From AC-51 sp963749895 (GTDB lineage: Bacteria > Actinomycetota > UBA4738 > HRBIN12), in NCBI GenBank assembly GCA_963749895.1, contig CAVVOG010000003.1:1-64000 (forward strand): 64,000 bases of DNA, in the 5' to 3' direction. The translations under genes were made by a program, and so were the position numbers. A model generated the notes under the pieces. That model saw only the letters and a program-made list of their open reading frames with translations, made no database searches and had not been told where the DNA came from. Of the stretch, positions 25,040 through 33,681 are shown piece after piece. The first letter of the stretch is position 1; each line of letters begins with the position of its first letter.

Positions 25040-25348
25040 ATGGCAGGTCCCAAGATCCGCATCAAGCTCCGGGCCTACGACCACCGGATGCTGGACGTCG
25101 CCGCGCGCGACATCGTCGAGCACGTCCAGAGGACCGGTGCGAAGGTCGTCGGTCCGGTGCCGCTGCCGACCGAGCGCAACGTCTACACGGTGATCCGTTC
25201 GCCGCACAAGCACAAGGACTCACGTGAGCACTTCCAGATGCTCACCCACAAGCGACTCATCGACATCGTCGACGCCACGTCGAAGACGGTCCAGGAGCTC
25301 CAGCGCCTGAACCTGTCGGCCGGCGTCGACATCGAGATCAAGCTCTAG
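25040..25348 (+). CDS. rpsJ: 30S ribosomal protein S10
   Basis: 102 residues with the conserved 'IRIKLRAYDHRMLDVAARDI' start and the 'NVYTVIRSPHKHKDSREHFQ' loop. Besides its place in the 30S head, S10 is NusE in antitermination complexes. First gene of the S10 cluster, preceded by GAGAGAAGG. Confidence 0.97.
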   Translation: MAGPKIRIKLRAYDHRMLDVAARDIVEHVQRTGAKVVGPVPLPTERNVYTVIRSPHKHKDSREHFQMLTHKRLIDIVDATSKTVQELQRLNLSAGVDIEIKL

Positions 25349-25355
25349 AGGACCG

Positions 25356-26015
25356 ATGACAGACGTCAAGGGGATCGTCGGCGAGAAGCTGGGCATGACC
25401 CAGCTGTTCGTCGAGACGCACGCCGTGCCGGTCACGGTGTTGAAGGCCGGCCCCTGCGTGGTGGCGCAGATCCGCTCGCAGGAGACCGACGGCTACGACG
25501 CCGTGCAGCTCGCCTACGGGCAGCTGGCGCCGCGTCACGTGAACAAGCCCACGAAGGGCCACTTCGACAAGGCGGGGACCGAGCCCACGAAGCACCTCGT
25601 CGAGCTGCGCACCGACGACGCCGGCTCCTACGAGATCGGCCAGCACGTGACGGCCGACACGTTCTCGGTCGGCGACACGGTCGACGTGGTCGCCGTGTCG
25701 AAGGGCAAGGGGTTCAGCGGCGTCATGAAGCGCCACGGGTTCCGGGGGCTGGGCGCCGGCCACGGCGTCGAGCGCAAGCACCGCTCGCCCGGCGCGATCG
25801 GCGCATGCGCCACGCCCAGCCGCGTGTTCAAGGGCATGCGGATGGCCGGCCAGCACGGGAACCAGCGCGTCACCGTGCTGAACCTCGACGTGATCCAGGT
25901 CGACCCCGAGCGCGGGCTGCTGCTCGTCAAGGGCGCCGTGCCCGGTCCCAAGGGCGGCCTCGTGATGATCCGCTCGGCCGTGAAGGCGCCCGCGAAGAAG
26001 GGAGCGTCGGCATGA
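25356..26015 (+). CDS. rplC: 50S ribosomal protein L3
   Basis: 219 residues. 'GEKLGMTQLF' opens the protein, and the peptidyl-transferase-reaching loop 'GFRGLGAGHGVERKHRSPGA' with 'RMAGQHGNQRVTVLNL' is present. L3 is an early 23S rRNA assembly protein. The stop overlaps the rplD ATG (ATGA). Confidence 0.97.
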   Translation: MTDVKGIVGEKLGMTQLFVETHAVPVTVLKAGPCVVAQIRSQETDGYDAVQLAYGQLAPRHVNKPTKGHFDKAGTEPTKHLVELRTDDAGSYEIGQHVTADTFSVGDTVDVVAVSKGKGFSGVMKRHGFRGLGAGHGVERKHRSPGAIGACATPSRVFKGMRMAGQHGNQRVTVLNLDVIQVDPERGLLLVKGAVPGPKGGLVMIRSAVKAPAKKGASA

Positions 26016-26656
26016 CGACGATCGACGTGTTCGACGCGACGGGAACCAAGTCCGCGACGCGCGACCTCGACGCCGCCGTGTTCGAGGCGCCGGTCAACGT
26101 GCCCCTGATGCACCAGGTGGTCGTCGCCGGGCTCGCCGGGCTGCGCGCCGGGACGCACTCCACGAAGACCCGCGGCGAGGTCTCGGGCGGTGGCCGCAAG
26201 CCGTGGCGCCAGAAGGGCACCGGCCGTGCGCGTCAGGGCTCGATCCGTTCCCCGCAGTGGGTCGGCGGTGGGGTCGCCCACGGCCCGCAGCCGCGCGACC
26301 ACGCGATGCGGGTGAACAAGAAGATGAAGAAGGGGGCGCTCCTGGGGGCGCTCACCGACACGGTGCGCAGCGGCAAGATGTCCGTGGTCGACGACCTCGC
26401 GTTCGAGGCGCCGAAGACCAAGGACGCCGTCGCGGTCCTGAAGGCGCTCGAGCTCGAGGGCAAGGTCCTCGTGGTCCTGCCCGCCCCGACCGACGACGGG
26501 ACCGTCGAGCTGTCGTTCCGCAACCTGCCGTACGTGAAGGTCGCCTACGCGGGCGGGCTGGGGGTCTACGACCTCCTGAACGCCGACCGCGTGCTGTTCA
26601 CCGCCGCGGCCCTCGACGTCCTCGAGGGCAAGGCCGAGGCGGGTGAGGACGCATGA
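26012..26656 (+). CDS. rplD: 50S ribosomal protein L4
   Basis: 214 residues. The exit-tunnel loop is 'HSTKTRGEVSGGGRKPWRQK' followed by GTGRARQGSIRSP. In other bacteria L4 binds its own S10 leader; no such leader is apparent here. ATGA overlaps both rplC and rplW. Confidence 0.97.
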   Translation: MTTIDVFDATGTKSATRDLDAAVFEAPVNVPLMHQVVVAGLAGLRAGTHSTKTRGEVSGGGRKPWRQKGTGRARQGSIRSPQWVGGGVAHGPQPRDHAMRVNKKMKKGALLGALTDTVRSGKMSVVDDLAFEAPKTKDAVAVLKALELEGKVLVVLPAPTDDGTVELSFRNLPYVKVAYAGGLGVYDLLNADRVLFTAAALDVLEGKAEAGEDA

Positions 26657-26943
26657 AGTCGCCGCGTGACGTGATCATCCGCCCGGTCGTGTCGGAGAAG
26701 TCCTACGCCGGCATCGAGCAGAACAGCTACACGTTCCTGGTCGACAAGCGGGCGAACAAGACCGAGATCAAGGAAGCGGTCCAGACGATCTGGGGCGTCC
26801 GCGTCATCTCGGTGAACACGCTGAACCGCCAGGGCAAGGTGAAGCGTCGAGGCTGGACGAAGGGGAAGCGCCCCGACGAGAAGCGGGCGATCGTGACCCT
26901 GGCCGACGGCGATTCGATCGAGATCTTCGAGACGGGGAAGTAG
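26653..26943 (+). CDS. rplW: 50S ribosomal protein L23
   Basis: 96 residues, 'PRDVIIRPVVSEKSYAGIEQ' and 'NKTEIKEAVQTIWGVRVISV' are typical. L23 lines the tunnel exit and docks trigger factor and SRP. Its ATG overlaps the rplD stop; rplB follows after 7 nt. Confidence 0.97.
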   Translation: MKSPRDVIIRPVVSEKSYAGIEQNSYTFLVDKRANKTEIKEAVQTIWGVRVISVNTLNRQGKVKRRGWTKGKRPDEKRAIVTLADGDSIEIFETGK

Positions 26944-26950
26944 GGAAGCG

Positions 26951-27781
26951 ATGGGTGTCCGCAAGTACAAGCCGACGACGCCGGGCCGCCGTGGCGCGAG
27001 CGTGTCGACGTTCGAGGAGCTCACGCGCTCGAAGCCCGAGAAGTCGCTCGTCGCGAAGGGCAGGAAGAAGGCCGGCCGCAACGTGCACGGCCGCATCACC
27101 ACGCGCCACCAGGGCGGCGGCAACAAGCGTCGCTACCGGATCGTGGACTTCCGCCGGAACAAGGACCACGTGCCGGCCAAGGTCGCGCACATCGAGTACG
27201 ACCCGAACCGCAGCGCCCGGATCGCGCTGCTCCACTACGTCGACGGCGAGAAGCGCTACATCCTCGCGCCCGACGGCGTGAAGCAGGGCGACATGCTGAT
27301 GTCCGGACCCGACGCCGAGATCCGTCCCGGCAACGCGCTGCCGCTGCGCAACATCCCGGTCGGCACCGTGGTGCACGCGATCGAGATGAAGCCGGGCGCC
27401 GGTGCGAAGATGGCCCGCTCGGCGGGCGCCAGCGTCCAGCTGATGGCGAAGGAAGGCGCGAACGCCACCGTGCGCTTGCCCTCGGGCGAGATGCGGATGG
27501 TGCCCGCCGCCTGCAAGGCGACGGTCGGCTCGGTCGGCAACGCCGAGCACGAGCTGATCAACATCGGCAAGGCCGGCCGCAACCGGTGGAAGGGCAAGCG
27601 CCCGTCCGTCCGCGGCGTCGTGATGAACCCGGTCGACCACCCCCTCGGCGGTGGCGAGGGCAAGTCCTCGGGTGGGCGCCACCCGACCTCGCCGTGGGGC
27701 CAGAAGGAAGGCCGGACCCGGAAGAAGAACAAGGCCTCGAACGCGCAGATCGTTCGTCGCCGTGGGAAGGGGCGTGGCTGA
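26951..27781 (+). CDS. rplB: 50S ribosomal protein L2
   Basis: 276 residues. The C-terminal 'GVVMNPVDHPLGGGEGKSSG' carries the conserved His near the peptidyl-transferase centre. The OB and SH3-like RNA-binding domains are intact. The stop shares one base with the rpsS start (TGATG). Confidence 0.98.
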   Translation: MGVRKYKPTTPGRRGASVSTFEELTRSKPEKSLVAKGRKKAGRNVHGRITTRHQGGGNKRRYRIVDFRRNKDHVPAKVAHIEYDPNRSARIALLHYVDGEKRYILAPDGVKQGDMLMSGPDAEIRPGNALPLRNIPVGTVVHAIEMKPGAGAKMARSAGASVQLMAKEGANATVRLPSGEMRMVPAACKATVGSVGNAEHELINIGKAGRNRWKGKRPSVRGVVMNPVDHPLGGGEGKSSGGRHPTSPWGQKEGRTRKKNKASNAQIVRRRGKGRG

Positions 27782-28062
27782 TGCCTCGGTCCGTCAAGAA
27801 GGGACCGTTCGTCGACGAGCACCTCGCTCGCAAGATCGACGACATGAACAAGAAGGGCGAGAAGCGGGTCATCAAGACCTGGTCGCGCCGCAGCACGATC
27901 GTGCCGGACATGCTCGGGCACACGATCGCCGTGCACGACGGCCGCAAGCACGTGCCGGTGTTCATCTCCGAGTCGATGGTCGGGCACAAGCTGGGCGAGT
28001 TCGCGCCCACGCGGACGTTCCGCTCGCACGCCAAGGACGAGCGGCGGTCGGGGGCGAGGTGA
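27781..28062 (+). CDS. rpsS: 30S ribosomal protein S19
   Basis: 93 residues, 'MPRSVKKGPFVDEHLARKID' through 'GHKLGEFAPTRTFRSHAKDE'. S19 lies in the 30S head and forms intersubunit bridges. Tightly coupled to rplB (TGATG) and rplV (GTGA). Confidence 0.97.
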   Translation: MPRSVKKGPFVDEHLARKIDDMNKKGEKRVIKTWSRRSTIVPDMLGHTIAVHDGRKHVPVFISESMVGHKLGEFAPTRTFRSHAKDERRSGAR

Positions 28063-28412
28063 GCATGACCGAAGCGCGCGCCACGATGAAGTACGTGCGG
28101 ACGTCGCCGATGAAGATGCGCCGTGCCGTGGATCTGATCCGCGGCCAGCACGTCGACGAGGCGGCGAGGATCCTGCGGTTCTCGGGGATCGGTGCCTCGC
28201 GTGACGTCGAGAAGCTCCTGAACTCGGCGGTCGCGAACGCGGAGCAGCGCCCCGGCGTGATCCGCGAGAACCTCGTGGTCGCACGCGCGTGGGTCGACGA
28301 AGGCCCCACGCTGAAGCGCTTCCGCCCCCGCGCCTACGGGCGCGCCACGCGGGTCCGCAAGCGCACGTCGCACGTGACGCTCGTGGTCGAGACGATGGGA
28401 GACGAGGGCTAG
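28059..28412 (+). CDS. rplV: 50S ribosomal protein L22
   Basis: 117 residues from GTG 28059, which overlaps the rpsS stop (GTGA); an ATG two codons later (28065) is the alternative. The tunnel hairpin 'RFRPRAYGRATRVRKRTSHV' is present. L22 narrows the nascent-chain tunnel. The TAG stop overlaps the rpsC GTG by one base. Confidence 0.95.
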   Translation: MSMTEARATMKYVRTSPMKMRRAVDLIRGQHVDEAARILRFSGIGASRDVEKLLNSAVANAEQRPGVIRENLVVARAWVDEGPTLKRFRPRAYGRATRVRKRTSHVTLVVETMGDEG

Positions 28413-29269
28413 TGGGTCAGAAGGTCCACCCGTACGGGTATCGGCTGGGGGTCATCTACCCCTGGAAGAGCAATTGGTACGCCGACCGCGACTACGCCGT
28501 CCATCTCCACGAGGACGTCTGGATCCGCAAGCACATCCGCGGACGCCTGACGCGCGCCGGCATCTCCTCGATCGACATCGAACGCAAGGGCGACCAGATC
28601 TGGGTGTTCATCCGGACGGCGCGCCCCGGCATCGTGATCGGTCGCAAGGGCGCCGAGGTCGACCGCATGCGCAAGGACATCGAGCGCTACACGAAGAAGC
28701 GCGTCGACGTGAAGGTCGAGGACATGAACCAGGCCTCCAGCGAGGTCCGGCCCGAGACCGACGCCACGTTGCTGGCGCAGGGCGTGGCCGAGCAGCTCGC
28801 CGGCCGCGTGGCGTTCCGCCGCGCGATGCGCCGTGCCGTCCAGACCGCGATGCGCTCGGGTGCCCTCGGCGTCCGGGTCGCGACGGCCGGGCGTCTCGGT
28901 GGTTCGGAGATGGGCCGCCGCGAGTGGTACCGCGAGGGCCGTGTCCCGCTCCACACGCTGCGCGCGAAGGTCGACTACGGCACCGCCGAGGCGAAGACGC
29001 CGCAGGGCCGGATCGGCGTGAAGGTCTGGGTCTACCACGGCGACGAGGTGCCCTACCGCGAGCAGGAGGTCCAGCGGGCGAAGGCCCGCGCGACCGCCCG
29101 CGCCCGCGGCCCGCGTCCGGAGCGCACCGACCGCCCCGAGCGGTCCCCGCGTCCCGCGCGTCCGTCCGCGGCGGCCCCTGCGCCCGAGGCCGCGGCTCCG
29201 GGCACGCCGGCCCCCGAGACGGCCGCCTCCGCCGAGCCCACGGCCCCGCAGGAAGGGGCTGAGACCTGA
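28412..29269 (+). CDS. rpsC: 30S ribosomal protein S3, with C-terminal extension
   Basis: 285 residues against about 210-230 usually. GTG start (MGQKVHPYGYRLGVIYPWKS) in TAGTG. The KH domain has 'ARPGIVIGRKGAEVDRMRKD' and the C domain 'GRLGGSEMGRREWYREGRVP'. After about residue 215 follows a tail first Arg-rich, then Pro/Ala/Glu-rich, probably disordered. S3 forms part of the mRNA entry site. Such tails on S3 occur in Actinomycetota but vary greatly. Confidence 0.97.
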   Translation: MGQKVHPYGYRLGVIYPWKSNWYADRDYAVHLHEDVWIRKHIRGRLTRAGISSIDIERKGDQIWVFIRTARPGIVIGRKGAEVDRMRKDIERYTKKRVDVKVEDMNQASSEVRPETDATLLAQGVAEQLAGRVAFRRAMRRAVQTAMRSGALGVRVATAGRLGGSEMGRREWYREGRVPLHTLRAKVDYGTAEAKTPQGRIGVKVWVYHGDEVPYREQEVQRAKARATARARGPRPERTDRPERSPRPARPSAAAPAPEAAAPGTPAPETAASAEPTAPQEGAET

Positions 29270-29682
29270 TGTTGGCGCCGAAGCGGGTCAAGCACCGCAA
29301 GCAGCACCGCGGCAACATGCGCGGCAAGGCCAAGGGCCACACCGAGATCCAGTACGGCGACTTCGCGATCGTCGCGATGGAGCCGGGGTGGATCACGAAC
29401 CGGCAGATCGAGGCCAGCCGTGTCGCGATGACCCGTCACATCAAGCGTGGCGGCAAGGTCTGGATCACGATCTTCCCGGACAAGCCGGTCACGAAGAAGC
29501 CCGCCGAGACCCGGATGGGCTCGGGGAAGGGCAACCCGGAGGGCTGGGTCGCCGTCGTGCGGCCGGGCCGCGTGATGTTCGAGCTGGCCGGGGTGTCCGA
29601 GCCGCTGGCGCGCGAAGCGATGCTGCGCGCCCAGCACAAGCTGCCGATCAAGACGAAGTTCATCAGCCGGGTGGGGGACTGA
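29269..29682 (+). CDS. rplP: 50S ribosomal protein L16
   Basis: 137 residues, 'MLAPKRVKHRKQHRGNMRGK' and 'RMGSGKGNPEGWVAVVRPGR' are conserved. L16 shapes the A-site tRNA region of the 50S. The ATG shares a base with the rpsC stop. Confidence 0.97.
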   Translation: MLAPKRVKHRKQHRGNMRGKAKGHTEIQYGDFAIVAMEPGWITNRQIEASRVAMTRHIKRGGKVWITIFPDKPVTKKPAETRMGSGKGNPEGWVAVVRPGRVMFELAGVSEPLAREAMLRAQHKLPIKTKFISRVGD

Positions 29683-29683
29683 C

Positions 29684-29926
29684 ATGGCGAGCAAGGCTGC
29701 CGAGCTGCGGGAGCTCCCCGACGACGACCTCCTCGAGCGGATCGAGGGGGCGAAGGAGGAGCTCTTCAACCTGCGGTTCCAGCTGGCCACCGGCCAGCTC
29801 GACAACACCGCGCGGTTGAAGGAGCTGCGGCACGAGGTGGCGCGGATCGCCACCGTGCTTCGCGAGCGCGACATCGAGCGCGAGCTCGACGCGATCGCCG
29901 AAGAGCAGGGTGAGGAGGAGCAGTGA
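29684..29926 (+). CDS. rpmC: 50S ribosomal protein L29
   Basis: 80 residues, two long helices, 'ELRELPDDDLLERIEGAKEE' and 'LFNLRFQLATGQLDNTARLK'. The acidic C-terminal tail (EEQGEEEQ) makes it slightly longer than usual. L29 sits at the tunnel exit. The stop overlaps the rpsQ GTG. Confidence 0.96.
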   Translation: MASKAAELRELPDDDLLERIEGAKEELFNLRFQLATGQLDNTARLKELRHEVARIATVLRERDIERELDAIAEEQGEEEQ

Positions 29927-30207
29927 GCGAGCAAGCGACCGAGACGACGGCCGCCGAGCGCGGACGCCGCAAGGTCCGTACCGGTGTGGTCGTGTCCGAC
30001 GCGATGGACAAGACGATCCTCGTCCGGATCGACCGGCAGGTGCGGCACCCGCTGTACGGCAAGACCGTGCGCCGGTCCACGAAGCTCGCCGCGCACGACG
30101 AGACGAACGACGCGCACGTGGGCGACACGGTGCGCGTGGTGGAGACCCGGCCGCTGTCGAAGTCGAAGCGCTGGCGCCTGGTCGAGATCGTGGAGAGGGC
30201 GAAGTAG
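29923..30207 (+). CDS. rpsQ: 30S ribosomal protein S17
   Basis: 94 residues from GTG in a GTGA overlap. OB-fold with 'KVRTGVVVSDAMDKTILVRI' and 'GDTVRVVETRPLSKSKRWRL'. S17 stabilises the 5' domain of 16S rRNA. The first about 14 residues are an Ala/Thr/Glu-rich extension. Confidence 0.96.
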   Translation: MSEQATETTAAERGRRKVRTGVVVSDAMDKTILVRIDRQVRHPLYGKTVRRSTKLAAHDETNDAHVGDTVRVVETRPLSKSKRWRLVEIVERAK

Positions 30208-30209
30208 CG

Positions 30210-30581
30210 ATGATCCAGCAGGAGAGCCGCTGCAAGGTCGCGGACAACACGGGGGCCAAAGAGGTCCTGTGCATCCGCGTCCTCGGCGGATCGGGCCGCC
30301 GGTACGCCGGCGTCGGCGACGTGATCGTCGGTACGGTCAAGGACGCCCTCCCGAACGGTGCCGTGAAGAAGGGCGAGGTCGTCAAGGCCGTGGTCGTGCG
30401 CACCTCGAAGGAGCGCCGCCGCCCGGACGGCTCCTACATCCGCTTCGACGACAACGCGGTCGTGCTGCTGACGACCGATGCGAAGAACCCGCGCGGCACC
30501 CGCATCTTCGGGCCGGTCGCGCGCGAACTGCGCGAGAAGAGATTCATGAAGATCATCTCGCTCGCTCCGGAGGTGCTCTAG
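30210..30581 (+). CDS. rplN: 50S ribosomal protein L14
   Basis: 123 residues, 'MIQQESRCKVADNTGAKEVL' and 'RGTRIFGPVARELREKRFMK'. L14 contacts 16S rRNA in an intersubunit bridge. First gene of the spc cluster, 2 nt after rpsQ. Confidence 0.97.
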   Translation: MIQQESRCKVADNTGAKEVLCIRVLGGSGRRYAGVGDVIVGTVKDALPNGAVKKGEVVKAVVVRTSKERRRPDGSYIRFDDNAVVLLTTDAKNPRGTRIFGPVARELREKRFMKIISLAPEVL

Positions 30582-30583
30582 GC

Positions 30584-30922
30584 ATGCCCGGTGTGCACAT
30601 CAAGAAGGACGACACGGTCCGCGTGATCGCGGGCAAGGACCGCGGCAAGGAAGGCCGCGTGGTGCGCGTGCTGCCCGGCGAGGGACGCGTCATGGTCGAC
30701 GGCGTCGCGCTCGCGAAGAAGCACCAGCGCACCGCGGGGCGCCGGACCTCGGCCGGGACCCAGCTCCAGCAGGGAGGGATCATCGACGTCGAGATGTTCA
30801 TCGACATCTCGAACGTCCAGGTCGTCTGCAAGAGCTGCAACCAGCCGACCCGCGTGGGTCACACGACCCTCGAGGACGGGACGAAGATCCGGTCCTGTCG
30901 CAAGTGTGAGGCGGAGCTCTAG
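30584..30922 (+). CDS. rplX: 50S ribosomal protein L24
   Basis: 112 residues. A KOW motif at 'IKKDDTVRVIAGKDRGKEGR'. The C-terminal part has a four-Cys set (CKSCNQ and CRKCEAEL) able to bind zinc. L24 is an assembly initiator at the tunnel exit. The stop abuts the rplE start. Confidence 0.96.
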   Translation: MPGVHIKKDDTVRVIAGKDRGKEGRVVRVLPGEGRVMVDGVALAKKHQRTAGRRTSAGTQLQQGGIIDVEMFIDISNVQVVCKSCNQPTRVGHTTLEDGTKIRSCRKCEAEL

Positions 30923-31498
30923 ATGGCTGACGACACCTACACGCCGCGACTGAAGGTGCGCTTCCGCGAGGAGCTCACGGCGTCGCTGAAGGACACGCTG
31001 GGCCTGGACAACGTGATGCAGGTCCCTCGGCCCGAGAAGGTCGTCGTGAACATGGGCGTGGGCGACTCCCTGAAGGACGGTCGCCTGCTGGACGCGGCCG
31101 TCGAGGACCTCGCGGTCATCACCGGCCAGAAGCCCGTGGTGACGAAGGCCCGCAAGTCGATCGCGGGCTTCAAGCTCCGCGAGGGGATGCCGATCGGCGT
31201 CAAGGTCACCCTGCGGGGCGACCGGATGTGGGAGTTCCTCGACCGGCTGATCTCGCTCGCGCTGCCCAGGATCCGCGACTTCCGGGGCCTGGACGCGAAC
31301 TCGTTCGACGGGAAGGGCAACTACACGTTCGGCGTGACCGAGCAGCTGATCTTCCCCGAGATCGACTACGACAAGGTGCAGAAGGTGCGCGGGATGGACA
31401 TCACGATCGTGACGACCGCGCACGACGACGACGAAGGACGTGCGCTGCTGCTGGCCCTGGGCTTCCCGCTCGCGGTGGAGCAGGCGGCGGCGAGCTGA
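30923..31498 (+). CDS. rplE: 50S ribosomal protein L5
   Basis: 191 residues, 'PEKVVVNMGVGDSLKDGRLL', 'KPVVTKARKSIAGFKLREGM' and 'FGVTEQLIFPEIDYDKVQKV'. L5 belongs to the 5S rRNP in the central protuberance. It starts directly after the rplX stop. Confidence 0.97.
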   Translation: MADDTYTPRLKVRFREELTASLKDTLGLDNVMQVPRPEKVVVNMGVGDSLKDGRLLDAAVEDLAVITGQKPVVTKARKSIAGFKLREGMPIGVKVTLRGDRMWEFLDRLISLALPRIRDFRGLDANSFDGKGNYTFGVTEQLIFPEIDYDKVQKVRGMDITIVTTAHDDDEGRALLLALGFPLAVEQAAAS

Positions 31499-31508
31499 GA
31501 GGACACGC

Positions 31509-31694
31509 ATGGCGAAGAAGGCCCTGATCAACAAGCAGCAGGCGAAGCCGAAGTACCGGGTCCGCTCCTACACGCGGTGCCAGCGGTGCGGCCGGCCGCG
31601 TGCCGTGTTCAAGAAGTTCATGCTCTGCCGGGTCTGCTTCCGCGAACTCGCGCACCTCGGTGAGCTTCCGGGGGTGACGAAGGCATCATGGTGA
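31509..31694 (+). CDS. rpsZ: 30S ribosomal protein S14, zinc-binding short form
   Basis: 61 residues, the short C+ form of S14. Two CxxC pairs, 'CQRCGRPRAVFKKFMLCRVC', bind zinc. The position between rplE and rpsH is standard. Zinc-free long S14, often induced on zinc starvation, is not in the window. Confidence 0.97.
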   Translation: MAKKALINKQQAKPKYRVRSYTRCQRCGRPRAVFKKFMLCRVCFRELAHLGELPGVTKASW

Positions 31695-32146
31695 GCACAT
31701 CCGGCACGTCGGCCGCGCCGAGCGCGGCACGCACGAAGAAGTTCTCCTCGAACGTCTCGGACCCCGTCGCGGACCTGCTGACGCGGATCCGCAACGCGAA
31801 CCTGGCGCAGAAGGACGAGACGCTCGCCCCGGTGTCGAAGATGTCCAGGGCGGTCCTCGACATCCTGGTCGCCGAGGGCTACCTCGAGGGGTACGACCAG
31901 GAGGGCGAGGGGGTGCACCAGCTGTTCCGGGTGCGCCTGAAGTACGGACACAAGCGCGCCCGCGTGATCTCGGGGCTGCGCCGCGTGTCGAAGCCGGGTC
32001 GCCGCGTCTACAAGGGCCGCGGCGAGCTGCCCCGCGTGATGGGCGGTCTCGGCATCGCGATCGTGTCCACCTCGCAGGGCGTGATGACGGACAAGGACGC
32101 CTCCCGCAAGGGGATCGGCGGCGAGATCTTGGCCTACGTGTGGTGA
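31688..32146 (+). CDS. rpsH: 30S ribosomal protein S8
   Basis: 152 residues from ATG 31688; the next codon, GTG 31691, would give the 4-base GTGA overlap seen at neighbours and may be the true start. The first about 22 residues are a Ser/Ala-rich extension; the S8 domain starts 'SDPVADLLTRIRNANLAQKD' and ends 'ASRKGIGGEILAYVW'. S8 binds helix 21 of 16S rRNA; in E. coli it represses the spc operon. Confidence 0.95.
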   Translation: MVSTSGTSAAPSAARTKKFSSNVSDPVADLLTRIRNANLAQKDETLAPVSKMSRAVLDILVAEGYLEGYDQEGEGVHQLFRVRLKYGHKRARVISGLRRVSKPGRRVYKGRGELPRVMGGLGIAIVSTSQGVMTDKDASRKGIGGEILAYVW

Positions 32147-32150
32147 GGAT

Positions 32151-32699
32151 ATGAGTCGGATCGGGAAGCAGCCCATCAGCCTGCCGAGCGGCGTCGAGGT
32201 CTCGGTCGGCGACGACAACGTCGTCACGGTGAAGGGTCCCCGCGGGACCCTGACCCAGTCGATGCACGCCAACATGCGCATCGTCACCGGAGACGGGGAG
32301 GTCCGCGTCGAGCGTCCCGACGACCAGGGGTTCAACCGCGGCCTGCACGGGCTCACGCGGACCCTGATCGCCAACATGATCGTGGGGGTCACGCAGGGCT
32401 TCGAGAAGCGCCTCTCGATCGTCGGCGTCGGGTACCGCGCCGCGATGAAGGGCAAGGACATCGAGGTCCAGGTGGGGTACTCGCACCCGGTCCTCGTGCC
32501 CCAGCCCGAGGGGATCGAGTTCGAGGTGCCGGCGCCCACGTCGATCGTGGTGCGCGGCAACGACAAGGCCCAGGTCGGCGAGGTCGCCGCGAACATCCGC
32601 AAGATCCGCAAGCCCGAGCCGTACAAGGGCAAGGGGATCCGCTACGAGGACGAGGTCGTCCGCAAGAAGGCGGGCAAGGCCGCGAAGGGTGCTGCCTAG
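32151..32699 (+). CDS. rplF: 50S ribosomal protein L6
   Basis: 182 residues with the two typical repeats and 'EKRLSIVGVGYRAAMKGKDI' and 'RKIRKPEPYKGKGIRYEDEV'. L6 stands near the GTPase-associated centre. 4 nt after rpsH, 2 nt before rplR. Confidence 0.97.
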   Translation: MSRIGKQPISLPSGVEVSVGDDNVVTVKGPRGTLTQSMHANMRIVTGDGEVRVERPDDQGFNRGLHGLTRTLIANMIVGVTQGFEKRLSIVGVGYRAAMKGKDIEVQVGYSHPVLVPQPEGIEFEVPAPTSIVVRGNDKAQVGEVAANIRKIRKPEPYKGKGIRYEDEVVRKKAGKAAKGAA

Positions 32700-32701
32700 A
32701 C

Positions 32702-33049
32702 ATGGATGCGAAGACGAAACGTGCCGCACGCCTGCGTCGTCACGCGCGCGTGCGCAAGACGATCCGAGGCGAGGCGGCGCGCCCGCGCCTGGCCGTGTAC
32801 CGCTCGAACCGGCACATCTACGCGCAGCTGATCGACGACCGCCAGGCGGTCACGGTCGCGGCGGCCTCCGACGGGGAGGTCTCGGGCGACGACCCGATCG
32901 CGCGCGCGAAGGCGGTCGGCGAGCTGATCGCCAGCCGCGCGAAGGACGCCGGGATCGAGCAGGCGGTGTTCGACCGTGGCGGGTTCCAGTACCACGGGCG
33001 GGTTGCCGCGGTGGCCGAAGGTGCGCGTGAGGGAGGTCTCCAGATCTGA
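32702..33049 (+). CDS. rplR: 50S ribosomal protein L18
   Basis: 115 residues, basic N-terminus then 'RPRLAVYRSNRHIYAQLIDD' and 'FDRGGFQYHGRVAAVAEGAR'. L18 binds 5S rRNA with L5. The stop shares one base with the rpsE start. Confidence 0.97.
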   Translation: MDAKTKRAARLRRHARVRKTIRGEAARPRLAVYRSNRHIYAQLIDDRQAVTVAAASDGEVSGDDPIARAKAVGELIASRAKDAGIEQAVFDRGGFQYHGRVAAVAEGAREGGLQI

Positions 33050-33681
33050 TGCGACGGTACGACGCGAGGAGCGAAGAGAAGAGCCCGTTCGAGGAGCGGG
33101 TGATCTCGATCAACCGGGTGGCCAAGGTCGTGAAGGGTGGCCGCCGGTTCTCGTTCGCTGCGCTGGTCGTCGTGGGCGACGGTGCGGGCCGCGTCGGCGT
33201 CGGCTACGGCAAGGCGAAGGAGGTGCCGGCCGCGATCGCCAAGGGCGTCGAGGAGGCCCGGCGCACCATGTTCGAGGTGCCGATGATGGGCACCACGATC
33301 CCGCACGAGATCGTCGGCGAGGCCGGCGCGGGGGTCGTCCTGCTGAAGCCCGCCGCGCCGGGGACCGGCGTGATCGCGGGCGGTCCGGTGCGCGCCCTGG
33401 TGGAGTGCGCCGGCATCAAGGACATCCTGTCGAAGTCGATGGGCTCCTCGAACCAGATCAACATCGTGAAGGCGGCGGTCGCCGGCCTCCAGGGCCTGCG
33501 CACCCCCGCCGACGTGGCGAGGGCTCGTGGCCGCGAGGTCCACGAGGTCGCGCCCAAGCCGATGCTCGAGGCCGTCGCGGCCGCCGAGGAGCGCATGAAC
33601 GCCGCGCGCGCCGAGGCGCTGCGCGAGCAGTACGGCATGAGCGAGGACAAGCCCGCGCCCGCGAGGGGTGGCCGCCGATGA
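33049..33681 (+). CDS. rpsE: 30S ribosomal protein S5
   Basis: 210 residues, somewhat longer than usual through a C-terminal tail. 'EERVISINRVAKVVKGGRRF' and 'GYGKAKEVPAAIAKGVEEAR' are the RNA-binding and dsRBD-like parts. S5 influences decoding fidelity and mRNA unwinding. ATGA overlap with rpmD. Confidence 0.97.
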   Translation: MRRYDARSEEKSPFEERVISINRVAKVVKGGRRFSFAALVVVGDGAGRVGVGYGKAKEVPAAIAKGVEEARRTMFEVPMMGTTIPHEIVGEAGAGVVLLKPAAPGTGVIAGGPVRALVECAGIKDILSKSMGSSNQINIVKAAVAGLQGLRTPADVARARGREVHEVAPKPMLEAVAAAEERMNAARAEALREQYGMSEDKPAPARGGRR